Shown: piece after piece, positions 44,228 to 56,221 of the stretch
Layout of the letters: every line of letters starts with the position of its first letter
How positions within the stretch are numbered: position 1 is the first letter of the stretch
DNA from: Doryteuthis pealeii
Lineage: Eukaryota > Mollusca > Cephalopoda > Myopsida > Loliginidae
DNA length: 64,000 nt
Assembly (NCBI GenBank): GCA_023376005.1
Contig: CM042145.1
Location: 101,480,591 to 101,544,590 of the forward strand
Reading direction: 5' to 3'
Notes under the pieces: generated by a model
Databases searched by the model: none
Seen by the model: only the letters and a program-made list of their open reading frames with translations
Told to the model about the DNA's origin: nothing
Made by a program: the position numbers and the translations under genes

Positions 44228-44977
44228 AATTTTCTGTATTTGAAAAGTCAATTCTACCAAACCCATCCTTCCTATCAAAAAATAATTCAAGAATTAAAAG
44301 GCACATCTCAGTTTATTTTTTGGTGTTTTTTTAAATTTTTAATTTTTTTTTTGTGGGCATAAAAATACCAAAAAACAAAAATGAAAATAACAATACATTT
44401 TTTTTCTTACTAACTTAAATCTCAGTTTTAAAAAAAAAGAATTCCAAGACATATTTTTCTTATTAACTAAATTAATGATCTTGTTTTATTTTTGTATAAA
44501 TGCATTTATATCAAAATGTAAATTTTTACAATCAATCCTGTCATATTGGTGGGTTTGACTACTTTTTAGCCGCATTGGAACATAAATGAGTTGATTAATC
44601 TAACAATCATTACTGACTTCTCACTATATTTACATTTATCATAGCAAAAAAATATGATGAATATATAATAGCCAGTCAAAGTATTCAATTTTTGGACATT
44701 CACTGTATCTATTTCAATACAGGTTCAATTTATGATATATGCATCGACTTATTTATATATGTATATAGATATAGATGTAATCTCATTATTATCAGCTTTT
44801 GTTTGCATAAATAAAAGTAAGCAATGATGTATTGTTTAATCAAAAAATTATTCATTTTTTTTATATTCACTGAATATATTTTGATACAGTTCGAGTTTTT
44901 TTTTTTAGTATTCATGTAATCTAAAAATATTGCATTTAAGCTGTTTAACCCATACTTAAAGTAGAGTTAGAATTGTG
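44228..44977. other. AT-rich DNA without recognised features
   Basis: Between MITE P and repeat arm R; only A/T runs and short TA stretches. The 61-codon minus-strand frame here is of biased composition. Confidence 0.4.
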
Positions 44978-45400
44978 TCATTGTCCTGGGGATGGAAGAA
45001 TAATTGTAGCGAGATGGTGAATATCCTGAGTTTTGCGAGGACTACTATTAGAAAAGGAGGAAGAAGAAATAAGAGATAGTAAAGGCTTAAAAAAAAAAAG
45101 TGATGAACACAAAATGGTTTGTAGGGAACTTGACCGGGGCGTGATACCCAAATGGAGAATTGAAAGCCAACCGGAAGTCACGTGGTGACGTAGAATGACG
45201 AAGAAAAATACTGGCCTCTTTTTGCTTTCTGAGGCCTAGGGAATAGACGGGCCTCTGGTCCCTAGTGTGGGATCACAGTAATTTATCAGTGTCCTCTCTC
45301 TCTTTCTCTCTGCCTTTCCTCCTCTCCAAAACAACACACGATACGAGCCCTGGAAATAAAAGATAAGCAGCTTGTGACGATATATTTCTCATGTTGTACT
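44978..45400 (-). repeat. Repeat arm R, minus orientation
   Basis: Contains ccaaatggagaattgaaagc, aaccggaagtcacgtggtga and a ctctctctttctctctgcct block, inverse to 43140-43500. Confidence 0.55.
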
Positions 45401-45614
45401 TTTTTATCGACAAGATGACCGCCACGTGCTGAACACCTTTTTAGTGTCGTGAATTTGGAGGCACGTTGACAAGACCCGCTATACAATATATATCGCTATT
45501 AGAACATTACGTATATCCGTTTTGGTACCGTGACCATATACCACCACATTACATTATGTTTCCAACATATACAAATATTTTTTGGGTTACTCCCAGGATG
45601 AAAAAGTTTTTTTG

Positions 45615-45965
45615 TTTTTTTTTAAGCCATAGCTATATTAGTGCAACTGTACGGCTGCACCACTTTGACCTTAACAAAGTGCCTCAAGAAAGATCTAGAT
45701 GGGAGTTACACAAGGATGCTGCATGCTGTTTTGAACAAATCTTAGAAACAGCACCCCATAAGAAAGCAGCTGTATGGCCACTTACCCCCTATCACACAAA
45801 ACATCCAAGTAAGACTAACAATACATGCTGGACACAGAGACGCAAGGACAAACTGATAAGTGTTGTTCTAAATGGACATATGAGTGTAGATTGACAAGCA
45901 GAAACCAACATCAATGATCTCTGAGCGGATACTGGATGTTGCACAGAGGACCTTCGTTACACATT
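45615..45965 (+). pseudogene. RTE-type LINE 3' fragment
   Basis: In broken frames the plus strand gives LYGCTTLTLTKCL, DLDGSYTRMLHAVLNKS, a stop, KQHPIRKQLYGHLPP and RLTIHAGH. These match the minus-strand RTE fragment at 62735-63165. Several stops and a deletion near 45830 show that it is dead. Confidence 0.75.
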
Positions 45966-46689
45966 TTGGCGGGCCGAGGGCTATCTGCATGTCTTTACTG
46001 TATTATCTTTCTGCATATCTTCGCACATTTGCAGCAACTTTTCGTCTTTCACATCTCGCTGACCGGTGTGTCGTCTGCAATTCTTAAATTGGACCCTCAC
46101 TGTTGTGTCTGTGCTAAAAGTGCCTCCGTGCCCCCCTCCCCGCCAAACAATCAATATGAAGAGAGTGTAACAAACAAAGAGAAGACAAAGACAGGATAAG
46201 GTGAACATTCAAAAATGACTCAGAGATACAGGACTCCAATGCTTCATTCTCATTCAGTCATCCTTCCACTTCTATTATGTACTGTCGAGCCAAGAGCGGG
46301 GAGGCCCCCTTCTCTGTCCCATGTCAGGACTTCTACTTTGGTCTACTGGTCTGCTCTAAAAAAAAAAAAAATGATCTGTCTTCCTCGGCTCCTGGATCCT
46401 GACTGTCCCGATCAACTGCCAGCTTCTGACACCCTTTCAAATTTTCCACCACATTCCCACTTCTCATTCTCGTTCCAAATCTCATCCTCCAAAATTTTGT
46501 CAACCCCCACAGGATTTTAAATCTTTGGTTAAAGACCACTCACAGTATTGACCCCGGGTGTCTTTTTATTACTATCTAAATTTTTAACTACCTTTCAAGT
46601 TTGTATAAAGCAAGACATTTTGTTTTCTAGAAGGAATTATCACAATTATTTATCTTTATTCTAAGTCTCTACCTTATTTTTATGGTCCT

Positions 46690-46885
46690 TCTGACCTCCC
46701 ATCGACACTTATACACTTATGTATACACATACCTATACACATATATACACACGCACACATATATACACACCCACAGATATACATGTATACACATACATGT
46801 ACCTATATGGCTAACCTTAATCTTACACTACTTATTTATATAACTAACTAATACACCTTTATATATATACACACACACACTTGCA
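46690..46885. repeat. (CA)n/(TA)n-rich microsatellite region
   Basis: Interrupted acacatatatacac units. 45966-46689 holds no recognised gene, although two frames near 45936-46520 are moderately long; both lack any known domain. Confidence 0.75.
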
Positions 46886-47369
46886 TGCACCCAATTGCAT
46901 TCATGTAGTATCCATAGTGTCATACCTTCCAGGGGTGATAATATGGATGGTTAGTGAGAGAGAGTCATGGATGTCCATGCTGCCAGTATGACCTAATGAT
47001 GATGATGATGATAATTCTCTTAAAATGAAATTGGGTAAAATTTTTCACGAAATGAACTTTTATTCCATTAAAGTATAGTTAACATAATTTTACGAATTTA
47101 TCAGGATAATTTTAAATAAAAACATCTATGATGCTAAAATATAGGATAACTGAAAATGATGGTGCTAAATGTGCGGTACAGCTGGCATTGTGCAGTTTGG
47201 AAAGAGCTCCCACTGACCTACAAAATGGTGCACTATGTCATGTGCAGACTTTCCCCCACTATTGCACTCCCCTCCAAGCATCTATGTCGCAACACTGGTT
47301 AACACCAAATGGAGAAGAGCATGAAAGCATGTGTTTGGCGCTGTAACTGATACAGGACTGTGACTGGGA

Positions 47370-47915
47370 TACGGTAGCTTCTGGTGGTGGTGGTCTCTTG
47401 AATCTGTGAGTATACCATGGCAAGACACTCACTAGTTACTGCTGGGCCTTCCAGCAGGCCATTCATAGGTCTCTATGTGTGATCAGAGAAGCCCTACCTG
47501 ATAAGCCAGGCAACTGTGAAAACATCCTTGTCAATGTGGACAATGATGTTCATGAATGTGGCCAGGAACCACCTTTGAACACAATCTCCAAGAAACTTCA
47601 CATATGGCATAAACTGCATTGGGTGAATGCTGTCACACACACACACACACTTCCTTGTCTGGGATATGGTGGCTTCTGAATCTGAGAGTATACCATGGCA
47701 AGACACTTGCTAGTTACTGCTGAGCTCAGTTGCAGGTCATCCAAGTGTTTGTGTGTGTGTGATAAGCCTAGCCACTGGGAAAAATCCTTGTCAATAAACA
47801 GTTGTGGGCAATGAGGCTCATGAATGTGGCTAGGAACCACGTTCAGACACAATAACCAAGAAACTTCACAAATGGTTTAAACCACATTGGGTGAATGCTG
47901 TCACACATACACTTC
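47370..47915. repeat. Two direct copies of a unit of about 265 bp
   Basis: gagtataccatggcaagaca, catgaatgtggccaggaacc, aagaaacttcacatatggca and gggtgaatgctgtcacac occur in this order at 47409-47640 and at 47686-47912. Each copy ends in CA units. Confidence 0.85.
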
Positions 47916-47962
47916 CTACAGATAGTTGAAATTTTTCTTTTGGGATGGTTGCATAGCATATG

Positions 47963-48397
47963 ATACTCCAGGCCTGCTCATGGTGCAACTGATAACCAGA
48001 ACTGGAGGCCTAGTGAAACATATTTGATTTCTTCAGGTACTGCTTGTCAAAACCAGAGACTTTCATGAAAATTTGAACCAAACTCTTTATTCAATCCCTG
48101 GAGGTTGATTGAATAAAAGGTTTCATGAGATCTGTAAATAGTGTGAATATTTCTGTTTCAACATTATGTAGATCCTATCTTTTACCAGAAATCTTTATTA
48201 CCTCTTTGTTTTATTTAATACTTATCAGTGTTCACAACAATTTTACATATTTTCATTTATTCAATTTTAAACACATTTTTATTATCCTCAGGTATTGGTC
48301 AAATTGTTATTCCAGGTATTTTCTGAAAAATCAAACATTTTCCAATAGGCCTCCAGTTTTGGCTCTCAGTGGTGTGCCATGAGCAGGCCTGGAGTAT
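47963..48397. mobile_element. MITE with about 45-bp terminal inverted repeats
   Basis: The first 21 bases (atactccaggcctgctcatg g) are exactly inverted at the right end, and the similarity continues through aactggaggcct. The 435-bp element has no coding capacity; the 85-codon frame inside shows no domain. Confidence 0.8.
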
Positions 48398-48580
48398 AAA
48401 AAATGAAAATGGTTTGAAGTTCTGATCGAAATTTTAACATTGAAATGAATTTTGATGCAGTTTTTTTTTTACTTCAATTTCTGTTGTTCTATAAAAAAAT
48501 TTCACTTTAATCCCATGAAATTATATAAATGTAAACAACCTGGGAAAACATGTCTGTATAGTAGGCATTTTCAACTAGTG

Positions 48581-48609
<29 letters not shown>

Positions 48610-48618
<9 letters not shown>

Positions 48619-49085
48619 TATTTTTGGGAGAATATGTGCTTAATTGAAGTCGTACCTAAATTTTGAAATTAATTAATTAATAATTAATGAATTAGGCGGG
48701 CATACCTATTCAAATGTAAGGCTAAACAAAATATATATATGAATATTTTTGGGAGAATATGTGCTTAATTGAAGTCGTACCTAATTTTGAAAATTAATAA
48801 TTAATGAATTAGGCAGGCATACCTATTCAAATTAAGGTTTTCTCAATTTGTTTAGCCTTACATTTGAATAGGTATGCCCACCTAATTCATTAATTATTAA
48901 TTGATTAATTTTCAAAATTAGGTACGACTTCAATTAAGCACATATTCTCCCAAAAATATTCATATATATATATTTGTTTAGCCTTACATTTGAATAGGTA
49001 TGCCCGCCTAATTCATTAATTATTAATTAATTAATTTTCAAAATTAGGTACAACTCCAATTAAGCACATATTCTCCCAAAAATTG
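48610..49085. repeat. Double palindrome: two direct copies followed by two inverted copies
   Basis: The unit tatgaatatttttgggagaa with gtgcttaattgaagtcgtac, aggcgggcatacctattcaa occurs at 48612-48720 and 48738-48835, and inverted at 48855-48970 and 48975-49083. The join of the inverted halves is near 48845. Confidence 0.85.
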
Positions 49086-49179
49086 TTGGCTAAAAAAGCC
49101 ATATCAGAACACATTGTTTGTTTGTTTACTTCTCATATATGAATATGTATACATGAATGTGTGTATATGTGTTTTTACC

Positions 49180-49470
49180 AAACCACTCTGCCACATACAG
49201 GATGTGATACAAGGTCACTGTACAATGTCAATGGGGTACAGCAAGTTTGAATTCAGAGTTTATCTTCCCCTATATTGGTTGCCTTACCAAGACTAAAGAA
49301 CCCAGTCTGTCTTACTATTTACCCATAGTTAGGGGAAGAACAGATGGATTCATACCTCTCCCAATGGCATTAGCATAAAGTGAAATGCAAAAAGCCTCAT
49401 CCTGGATTTGAACTCGGATCGCCATATCGATTTACAAGGACGATAACCATTATGCTAAGTGTGCCTCTGT
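49180..49470 (-). mobile_element. tRNA-derived SINE, family B, minus orientation
   Basis: aagtttgaattcagagttta, tttacccatagttaggggaa, gatttgaactcggatcgcca (B box) and ataaccattatgctaagtgt (A box). Confidence 0.8.
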
Positions 49471-49879
49471 GTGTGTGTGTGTGCGCACATAATTGCATTT
49501 GCAAATTTATGAGTCTGTTTAAATAGTACATGCCTATATAAATATGAATTAGTACACACATAAGTTTGGATAGTGTAGATATGGAGTCAATGGTGCTTGG
49601 TGACTGTCAGTTTCTTGCATATAGATCATTGGACAGTCATCAAGTGTCATTGCATGTGTCTATAATATCCTAACTTAGAGATACATGCTCTATCACTGAT
49701 ATTGGGCACTCTTCCTTTATTAATATAGCAAAGTAATATCATATATCTATATATGTATATATAAAAAGTGTTGTTAGGAGTCCAATGGGAGAAAATTAAA
49801 TATTTTATAAAAAAGAAGGTCCACAAAATGGATTATGATTTTTAACATTTTTTAAATTATTATTTTACATTTGTGAGAC

Positions 49880-49975
49880 GCGTTTCAGATCTTCTGATAT
49901 CTTCTTCAGGCATTAACTAAGGGACAGAATATGGTTAGTTAACACTTGAAGAAGATATCAGATCTGAAACATCAT
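49880..49975. repeat. Short inverted repeat with 27-bp arms
   Basis: gtttcagatcttctgatatc then ttcttcag at 49884, inverted at 49943-49970 as cttgaagaagatatcagatc then tgaaac, with 35 bases between. One extra base pair in one arm. Confidence 0.8.
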
Positions 49976-49986
49976 ATATATATATA

Positions 49987-50124
49987 AGGTGTGTCATAAA
50001 AGTGCTGAGTTTGAAGCTGTTTTACCAAGATAGAAATGAACAATGAATGGAACGTTCATTTTTTCAGAATACAAAATGTCAAAAAGTACAAAAAAATCTT
50101 GATACTTTTTTTGACACACTTCAA
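49987..50124. mobile_element. Mariner-derived MITE, second copy
   Basis: Left aaggtgtgtcataaaagtgc and right gatactttttttgacacact are inverted ends; the interior aagatagaaatgaacaatga matches 33880-34000. Confidence 0.7.
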
Positions 50125-50149
50125 TATATATAAGTCCACTAATGTTTTG

Positions 50150-50285
50150 TTGGACTAATCAACAGACTCCACCACGATATTAAGAAGCTGGCCAGAAAAC
50201 TAAAAAAGATCGAAAAGAAACTCGTCAGACATGAAATGTCTGTCTTGTTCAACACAGTATGCATAAAAGAAAAAATGATGCCCAA

Positions 50286-50335
<50 letters not shown>
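50150..50335 (+). mobile_element. Penelope-like element fragment ending at (TA)n
   Basis: The plus strand reads DIKKLARKLKKIEKKL, VRHEMSVLFNTVCIKEKMMP and then KY before (TA)n at 50289-50328. It matches the minus-strand peptide at 18640. The assignment to Penelope-like elements is inferred from the charged N-terminal helix followed by a short CIKE-type motif. Confidence 0.4.
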
Positions 50336-50337
<2 letters not shown>

Positions 50338-50653
50338 GGATGTTGAACATTTTTTTTATACCATTTGAGATGTACAGGGTGTTTCAGGAAAATTGATATC
50401 ATTTTGTAATCTATTAACTTGACTAATTCTCATTCAAATGATTTCAAATTTTAACAGCATGTGTAGAAACAACTAAAAATTCTATGTTCAATGTATAAAT
50501 GTCTTTCCTTTTTCAGTGAAAAGGAAAAAAAACAAAAAACAAGCAAAACATTAAACAGAATTTCTGAATTGTTTCTGCACATGCTGTTAGAATCATTTGA
50601 ACAAGAATTGATCAAGTTATTAGATCATGAAATTGTATCAATTTCTCTAAAAC

Positions 50654-50926
50654 ACCTTGGTGGTGTAATGGTAACCATCGTAGGAAATGGACATGGCGAC
50701 CTGAGTTCAATTCCTGGGCGAGGCTGTTTAAATTTCATATAGCGTATCTACCCTTGAGAAGGAATGAATCTATTCTCTTTTCAGGTATGGACAAATAATA
50801 GGGCAGACTGGGTTCTTTAACTATGGTATGGCAATTAGTCCTGAAGGAAAACTCTGAATTCAAACCTGTTAAACTCCACTTAAAATAATTGACCTCATGT
50901 TTCATCCTGCATATATGAAGAGGTTG

Positions 50927-50935
<9 letters not shown>
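50654..50935 (+). mobile_element. tRNA-derived SINE, family B, with TA tail
   Basis: ccttggtggtgtaatggtaa, ctgagttcaattcctgggcg, aataatagggcagactgggt and gaagaggttgggtatatata. The tail passes straight into (TA)n up to 50957. Confidence 0.85.
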
Positions 50936-50961
<26 letters not shown>

Positions 50962-51240
50962 GTAAAATGGAAGTGAATCCAACAGTATATATAGAAAGTT
51001 TTTCTAATGATAAAAATGCTTCTGATTTTGAAAAACAATTCATTTTATTTTTATCACAAAATACACATTTTCAAACATTCTAAAAATTCTGGCCCTGAAC
51101 AGGAGCGTATGTTTGTACCTCGTGATTAACGATTTATTTATTCCGTATTTCCTCATAAATATAGTTGCTTTGAAAAAGACTGCTTTATAAGGTTGAAACA
51201 GATCTGTCAGCAAACTAATAACATCTTGTTTTTTCTAAAA

Positions 51241-51280
<40 letters not shown>

Positions 51281-51426
51281 CATACACACCTTTCCCAAGG
51301 GTATTAGTCTGAAAATAAATGTAATAGTGTGACTACAGTTTGAAACTCCCTTACTATGATATCACAGTCCAGCACCTTAGACACTACGACATGAGTACTC
51401 ACCCACTGAAAGTGTTTTTAATGGCC

Positions 51427-51448
<22 letters not shown>

Positions 51449-51458
<10 letters not shown>

Positions 51459-51644
51459 GAAATAACAAAAGACTTAGAGATCTTGCATTATAGACTATTT
51501 TGGGGAGCTTAGACAAAATGTCTAATTCTCCAGACTCATCAGATTCACATCTGATGAGTCGGGAGAATTAGACATTTTGTCTAAGCTCCCCAAAATAGTC
51601 TATAATGCAAGATCTCTAAGTCTTTTGTTATTTCTTTAATTATA
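51449..51644. repeat. Near-perfect long hairpin: 95-nt arms, 6-nt loop
   Basis: The left arm 51449-51543 and the right arm 51550-51644 are reverse complements with a single mismatch (a at 51532 against g). The loop is ttcaca at 51544-51549. It starts at the end of a TA run at 51427-51452. If transcribed, either strand would give a long double-stranded RNA stem. No coding content. Confidence 0.95.
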
Positions 51645-52160
51645 AATTTGCTCTGTGACTCTAACAATAAAGCACACATTGAGCTCTCAAACTGCGACAA
51701 GTTGTTTTAAAAAAAAAAAACCTATGTCGTAAGGAAGATTTCTTCTCTGGACTTTTGGATTATATATATATTTGTAAGTTTAATGGAATTAAGTACCAGC
51801 CTCCTCATCTAAATTAATATAGGTAAAGTTTATTGCCTGAAGCACTCCCCCACCCGCCTTTAGAGGAGGAATGCCGGCGAGGCTAGACCATTTTTTTTTT
51901 GTCACTGTTCACCCAGAAGTGACACTTCCTGGAAGCACTCCCTTATTGAACTGACCTTGTGTCACATCTTTCCACCATTAAATCCCATGATTTAAATCAC
52001 CTGTCATTATTTTCCAACAACATGACCATCAACTTCTTTTATTCATCGCTCTTTAGTTCATGTGAGTGATAGTCTTATAGTTTCTCTGTTTGCCAGGTGG
52101 TAACAGCAATAGAAGAGGATCAATAGAGAATAACACAGCATTATTGGCCTTGGCTAACAC
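51645..52160. other. Unassigned DNA
   Basis: Contains a poly-A run near 51708 and a fairly GC-rich cactcccccacccgccttta at 51844. No gene is supported. Confidence 0.35.
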
Positions 52161-52177
52161 AGCTGTTCAATTTTTAC

Positions 52178-52341
52178 AGAGAGGGAGAGAGAGAGAAAGC
52201 GAGAGAGAGAAAGCGAAAGAGCAAAAGAGAAAGCGAAAGAGAAAGAGAGAAAGTGAAAGAGAGACAGAAAAAGCGAGAGAGAGAAAGTGAGAGAGAGAGA
52301 GAAAGTGAGTGAGAGAGAGAGAGAGAGAGAGAAGAGAGAAA

Positions 52342-52376
<35 letters not shown>

Positions 52377-52432
52377 AAGCAAAAGAGAGAAAGAGAGAGG
52401 GAGAGAGAAAGAGAGAAAGAGAAAGAGAGAAT
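52178..52432. repeat. GA-rich low-complexity tract
   Basis: Almost pure purine (gagagagaaagcgaaagag). The frames in both directions are composition artefacts. Confidence 0.95.
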
Positions 52433-52725
52433 TATTTAAAAAAAGCACAGGCTGGTATCCTACTAGATTTTACAAGGATAACTGTTGAGAAAAAATACTT
52501 GAAAAAGAGAGATCTCTATGTCCTCACTTCCTTTGAGCCTTGTTTAGCTCATTAATTTAAAAAAAATTTAAATCTTTATTCATATCTATTTTCTTAAGGG
52601 AAAATTTAAGAAAGAAATTAAGACGTTTGGTTATTTCTGTTTACAAATTTCTAGAGACAAGATATTAGATGAATATGAGGACAACATTTCATGAACAGAG
52701 TAAAACATCTGCTCATTAATTCATA

Positions 52726-54010
52726 CTAGCAAGAATATGCGCCCTCCAGGCGTAAGTATTTAAGTTTTAATATACTGAAATATATTAAATGAGAAAGACT
52801 AATGAAACTAAATAAGAATGTATATAAAAATATTACACTTATTTTAATATTATCCTAATTGATTTCTTTATAAAATTATATATGGGACTGCTTTTAATAT
52901 GTTTGAGAATAACATGATAGTATTAGAAATCAGTAACAGCAAATAATTATTTATTAAAACCAGTTCTGTTAAAATCATCATGCAAATTATTCCCACCTAT
53001 ATACTACATAAATTTTTTTAGAGATATATAATACATATTTCAGAATTTTAAATGCATTAATAACATGGGCCTTTCAGAGCCTATGTCTGTTAATGAAATT
53101 AACGGCGTGATCCCATGGAGCCTACCCCCCAGGCAACACTTGCCCCTTTGATTTAAAGGGCATGGCAGGGTTTATTGTCCAGTGCTTTAGGCGTCCCCCT
53201 TGAGGGAGAATGCTGATGGGATCCACACATTTTCTGTACCCACCATCCCAGGAGCTATTGTTCATGGGTTGTCCCAAATTAATAGGGCCTTGTGCCTGAC
53301 CTGCATACATGGGTTGTGTAGTAAATACCACATTAATAGTATGGGCAGTTTTACAGCAAATCTAACTCAGACTTTAATAGAGACATTATTAATAAATAAG
53401 ATGCTAATTAAGATAAATAATGACTATTTCATAATCATTGAGAATATAACTTAAATAACTAAGGAAATTGTGACGTCAGTGGTGATGTAGTTTCGTGTGT
53501 TAGTATTTAAGTTTTAATGTAATGAAACATATCAAATTAGAAAGACTAACAAAATTAAATAAGAATGCATATAAAAAGATTACACTTATTCTAATTACAT
53601 TTTAATTAGTTTCTATATAAAATCATTCATAGGATTGATTTTAATATGTTGGAGAATAAAACAATAATATTAGAGATCAATAACACCAAATAATTATTTA
53701 TTAAACCTGATTTTGTTAAAACCAGTATGCAAATTAAACACCATATATTATGTAAACCTTTATTTCTTAGTGATATATAAGACACATTGCAGGATTTTAA
53801 ATGCACTAATAACATGGGCTGTTTTGAGGCAAATCTAACTCATATTTTCATAGAGACATTGTTAATAAATATAAAATTCATTCTATCTATTAATGATTGT
53901 GGCTATAAATTAAATACTCATTGATAAACTTACACAATTCCTGTGGGTATTGTGACGTAAGCAGTGACAGTTTTGGTTACAGACAGACAGTGAATCTACT
54001 TTATAATGAG

Positions 54011-54011
<1 letters not shown>
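52726..54011 (-). mobile_element. Two fused family 1 Helitron-like copies with an internal insertion
   Basis: Minus-strand start TCTCATTATAAAGTAGATTC at 54011. A first copy runs to 53505, where it lacks the hairpin and joins a second copy at gtagtttcg|tgtg. That copy ends with hairpin gcctggagggc and CTAG at 52726. Between about 53085 and 53335 an unrelated GC-richer block (gatcccatggagcctacccc to catgggttgtgtagtaa) is inserted; its 69-codon minus frame was not recognised. Confidence 0.7.

Positions 54012-54017
<6 letters not shown>

Positions 54018-54080
<63 letters not shown>
54018..54080. repeat. (GA)n microsatellite
   Basis: About 31 GA units directly after the Helitron start. Confidence 0.95.
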
Positions 54081-54083
<3 letters not shown>

Positions 54084-54189
54084 GCATTGGACTTCATCCT
54101 GATTTATGAAATAGTGAGATCTGAATATAATGTAAATAATAGAAGCAATGTAGGTTCATGGTATTAATCAATATGAGAAACTCCCAGTG

Positions 54190-54603
54190 GTTAAATCGAA
54201 ATTAACAGACCTAAATTCCACCATCGTATAACACTCTGCAGAAAAAAAAAAAAAAAAAAAATCAGGGAATTTGAACCACGTATCTTCAAGAATCTGTGTT
54301 ATGCCTCAAAGATATAATGCACCAATTTTATTTAAAAACTTTTACATTTTTTCAGGTCAGTTAACTTTGGACCACGTATCTGCGTTACACCTCAAAGATA
54401 TGTGGTTCAAAGTTAACTGACCTGAAAAAATGTAAAAGTTTTTAAATAAAATAACTGGTGCATTATATCTTTTATTCATTAATATATCAACATTGAAAAT
54501 TTCATTAAATTCAGTTAATTCCCTGATTTTTGGTATCTTTTTTCTTTCGGTGGGGTGACATACGATGGTGGAATTTAGGTCTTTTAAGTTCGATTTAACC
54601 CTC
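54190..54603. mobile_element. Palindromic MITE family P
   Basis: Ends ggttaaatcgaaattaacag and, reversed, gggttaaatcgaacttaaaa. The left arm is shortened (about 54240-54310 lacks the atatattaatgaat block); the right arm is complete. Confidence 0.85.
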
Positions 54604-54829
54604 ACAGTTATGTGACTAAGGACATAAGGTCACCTATCTAGAATCTTACTCAGAAGGTTTCATAATTTCCTTATTTAAGTAATGGATATCCTGCTGACTT
54701 CAAACACGTGTTGTACAAACTATTGGTTGTGACTACATATTTTCACATTAATTGGGTTTTACCATCTAAGGTATTGATATACCTTGGTAACAGACTGTTC
54801 TGATAACTCATGTATCAGATGGAATAAAT

Positions 54830-54835
<6 letters not shown>

Positions 54836-54869
<34 letters not shown>

Positions 54870-54880
54870 TATATATACCA
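54836..54880. repeat. (TA)n run at the tail of a SINE
   Basis: TA units with one AA break. They continue directly into the 3' end of the minus-strand SINE B. Confidence 0.9.
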
Positions 54881-55165
54881 ACCCCTCTGCACGATTAGGA
54901 TGCGACACAAGGTCAATTTCTTAAGCGGAGTTTACCAGGTTTGAATTCAGAGTTTTCCTCCTCCTAGAGTGGTTTACTTAGCCAAGGTTAAAGAGTGCAG
55001 CCCGCCCTACTATTTACCCATGGCTGGAGGGAGAGTAGTTGGATTCATACCTTTCCCAAGGGTATTGGTGCTATGTGAAATGCAAACAGCCTCGTCCAGG
55101 ATTTGAACTCGGGTTGACGAGTCCATTTCCTCCAACTCTAACCATTAGACCACGCACCTCCATAC
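54878..55165 (-). mobile_element. tRNA-derived SINE, family B, full copy
   Basis: accaacccctctgcacgatt (3' end), gtttgaattcagagttttcc, tttcccaagggtattggtgc, gatttgaactcgggttgacg (B box) and taaccattagaccacgcacc (A box). One of the best-preserved copies here. Confidence 0.9.
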
Positions 55166-55355
55166 ACACACATATATATATATATTTTTTTAATTTTTAG
55201 TTCAGGTAGCATGGATATGGAATCAACATCTGGTTAATAACTACCTTAACTTAATATATAAACGCTCTATCAATGATATTGAGCACTATTTGCTTAGAAA
55301 TATAGCACCCATATTATCCACAAAATATATAAGTTAAAATTCCCTTTCTTAAAGT

Positions 55356-55480
55356 GGGTTGTGTAGATGACTCAGAGGTAAGAGCTCTGACTGACAAGAA
55401 ATCAGTTGAGTTTCGATCCCAGCCTGGTGACACCATGCCAGTCAAGCCATACTAATCAGCCATGAAACAGTTAAACAGGG
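55356..55480 (+). mobile_element. Another tRNA-like element (third SINE type)
   Basis: gtgtagatgactcagaggta then agagct resembles an A box and gagtttcgatcccagcctgg a B box, 35 bases apart, followed by an unrelated body. It could be an old tRNA pseudogene; it lacks the stems for a working tRNA. Confidence 0.45.
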
Positions 55481-55539
55481 CTGTATGTGTATGATATATA
55501 TATATATATATATAATTTGCTATATTTATAAGTAAAGAG

Positions 55540-55740
55540 GGCTGAATATCATTGATAGAGCATGTATATCTAAGTTAAGGTAGTGAAGTTAATGGTGCTT
55601 GGTGACTGTCAGTTTCTTGGCCATGTGATTTTCAAATGTAGTGCAGTTGGTTTGAAAATTGCGAGAAACTATCAGTTACCAAACACCATTGACTTTTTGT
55701 CTTCACTATCCTAACTTATATGTACGAAAAACAAACAACC
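55540..55740. mobile_element. Fold-back element
   Basis: aagttaaggtagtgaagtta with atggtgcttggtgactgtca and gtttctt is repeated inverted at 55660-55725 with changes. Diverged relatives lie at 49560-49700 and 55200-55290. Confidence 0.65.
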
Positions 55741-55784
55741 AAATCATGACCTGTATAGTAGGTTAGGTTGATTTTTCACTTTAA

Positions 55785-56150
55785 AAAAAATATCAAATTC
55801 TCTCAGTGAAAGTTGAGTGTTGGTATAATAAATACTGATACCAAAAACTAGATCTCTTACTTGCACCATTGCCTGCTAAAATGCATAAAAAACTCTCGTT
55901 TTTGCAACATTTAGTCAAGAAATTGGTGAGAAAATTTAGCAATTGTAATATCTAAAACAGAAAAGGTTGTTATTTTAAACGAAATGAATAAGATATAGCT
56001 ATAATTCAAATTGAAAATATGACCCCCATCACCACCGCCCCGTCCGATATGCTGCTTTTTTTTTTGTCAAATTCTCTCAAATTGTGAAAGTTGTGTTGGT
56101 ATAATAAATACTAATACCAAAAACTAGATCTCTTACTTGCACCATTGGTT
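55785..56150. repeat. Direct repeat of about 85 bp, 277 bp apart
   Basis: tggtataataaatactgata with ccaaaaactagatctcttac occurs at 55823 and 56097, preceded in both by caaattctctca. Confidence 0.8.
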
Positions 56151-56221
56151 GAGGAAAGGTCATGATGAAAGATTGCCACACAGTATAAATAATGATAAAA
56201 TGCACAGAGTAAGGAACAATA

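Noticed and set aside
44978..45181. Secreted Ser-rich protein frame on the minus strand, with a similar one at 43275
   Set aside because: Both lie in copies of the same inverted repeat R and are not conserved in frame.
52090..52448. Open frames of Arg/Glu and Ser/Leu composition
   Set aside because: Products of the GA-rich tract.
53122..53331. 69-codon frame with GQAQGPINLGQPMNNSS
   Set aside because: Inside a block inserted in a Helitron; no start context, no family, probably repeat sequence.
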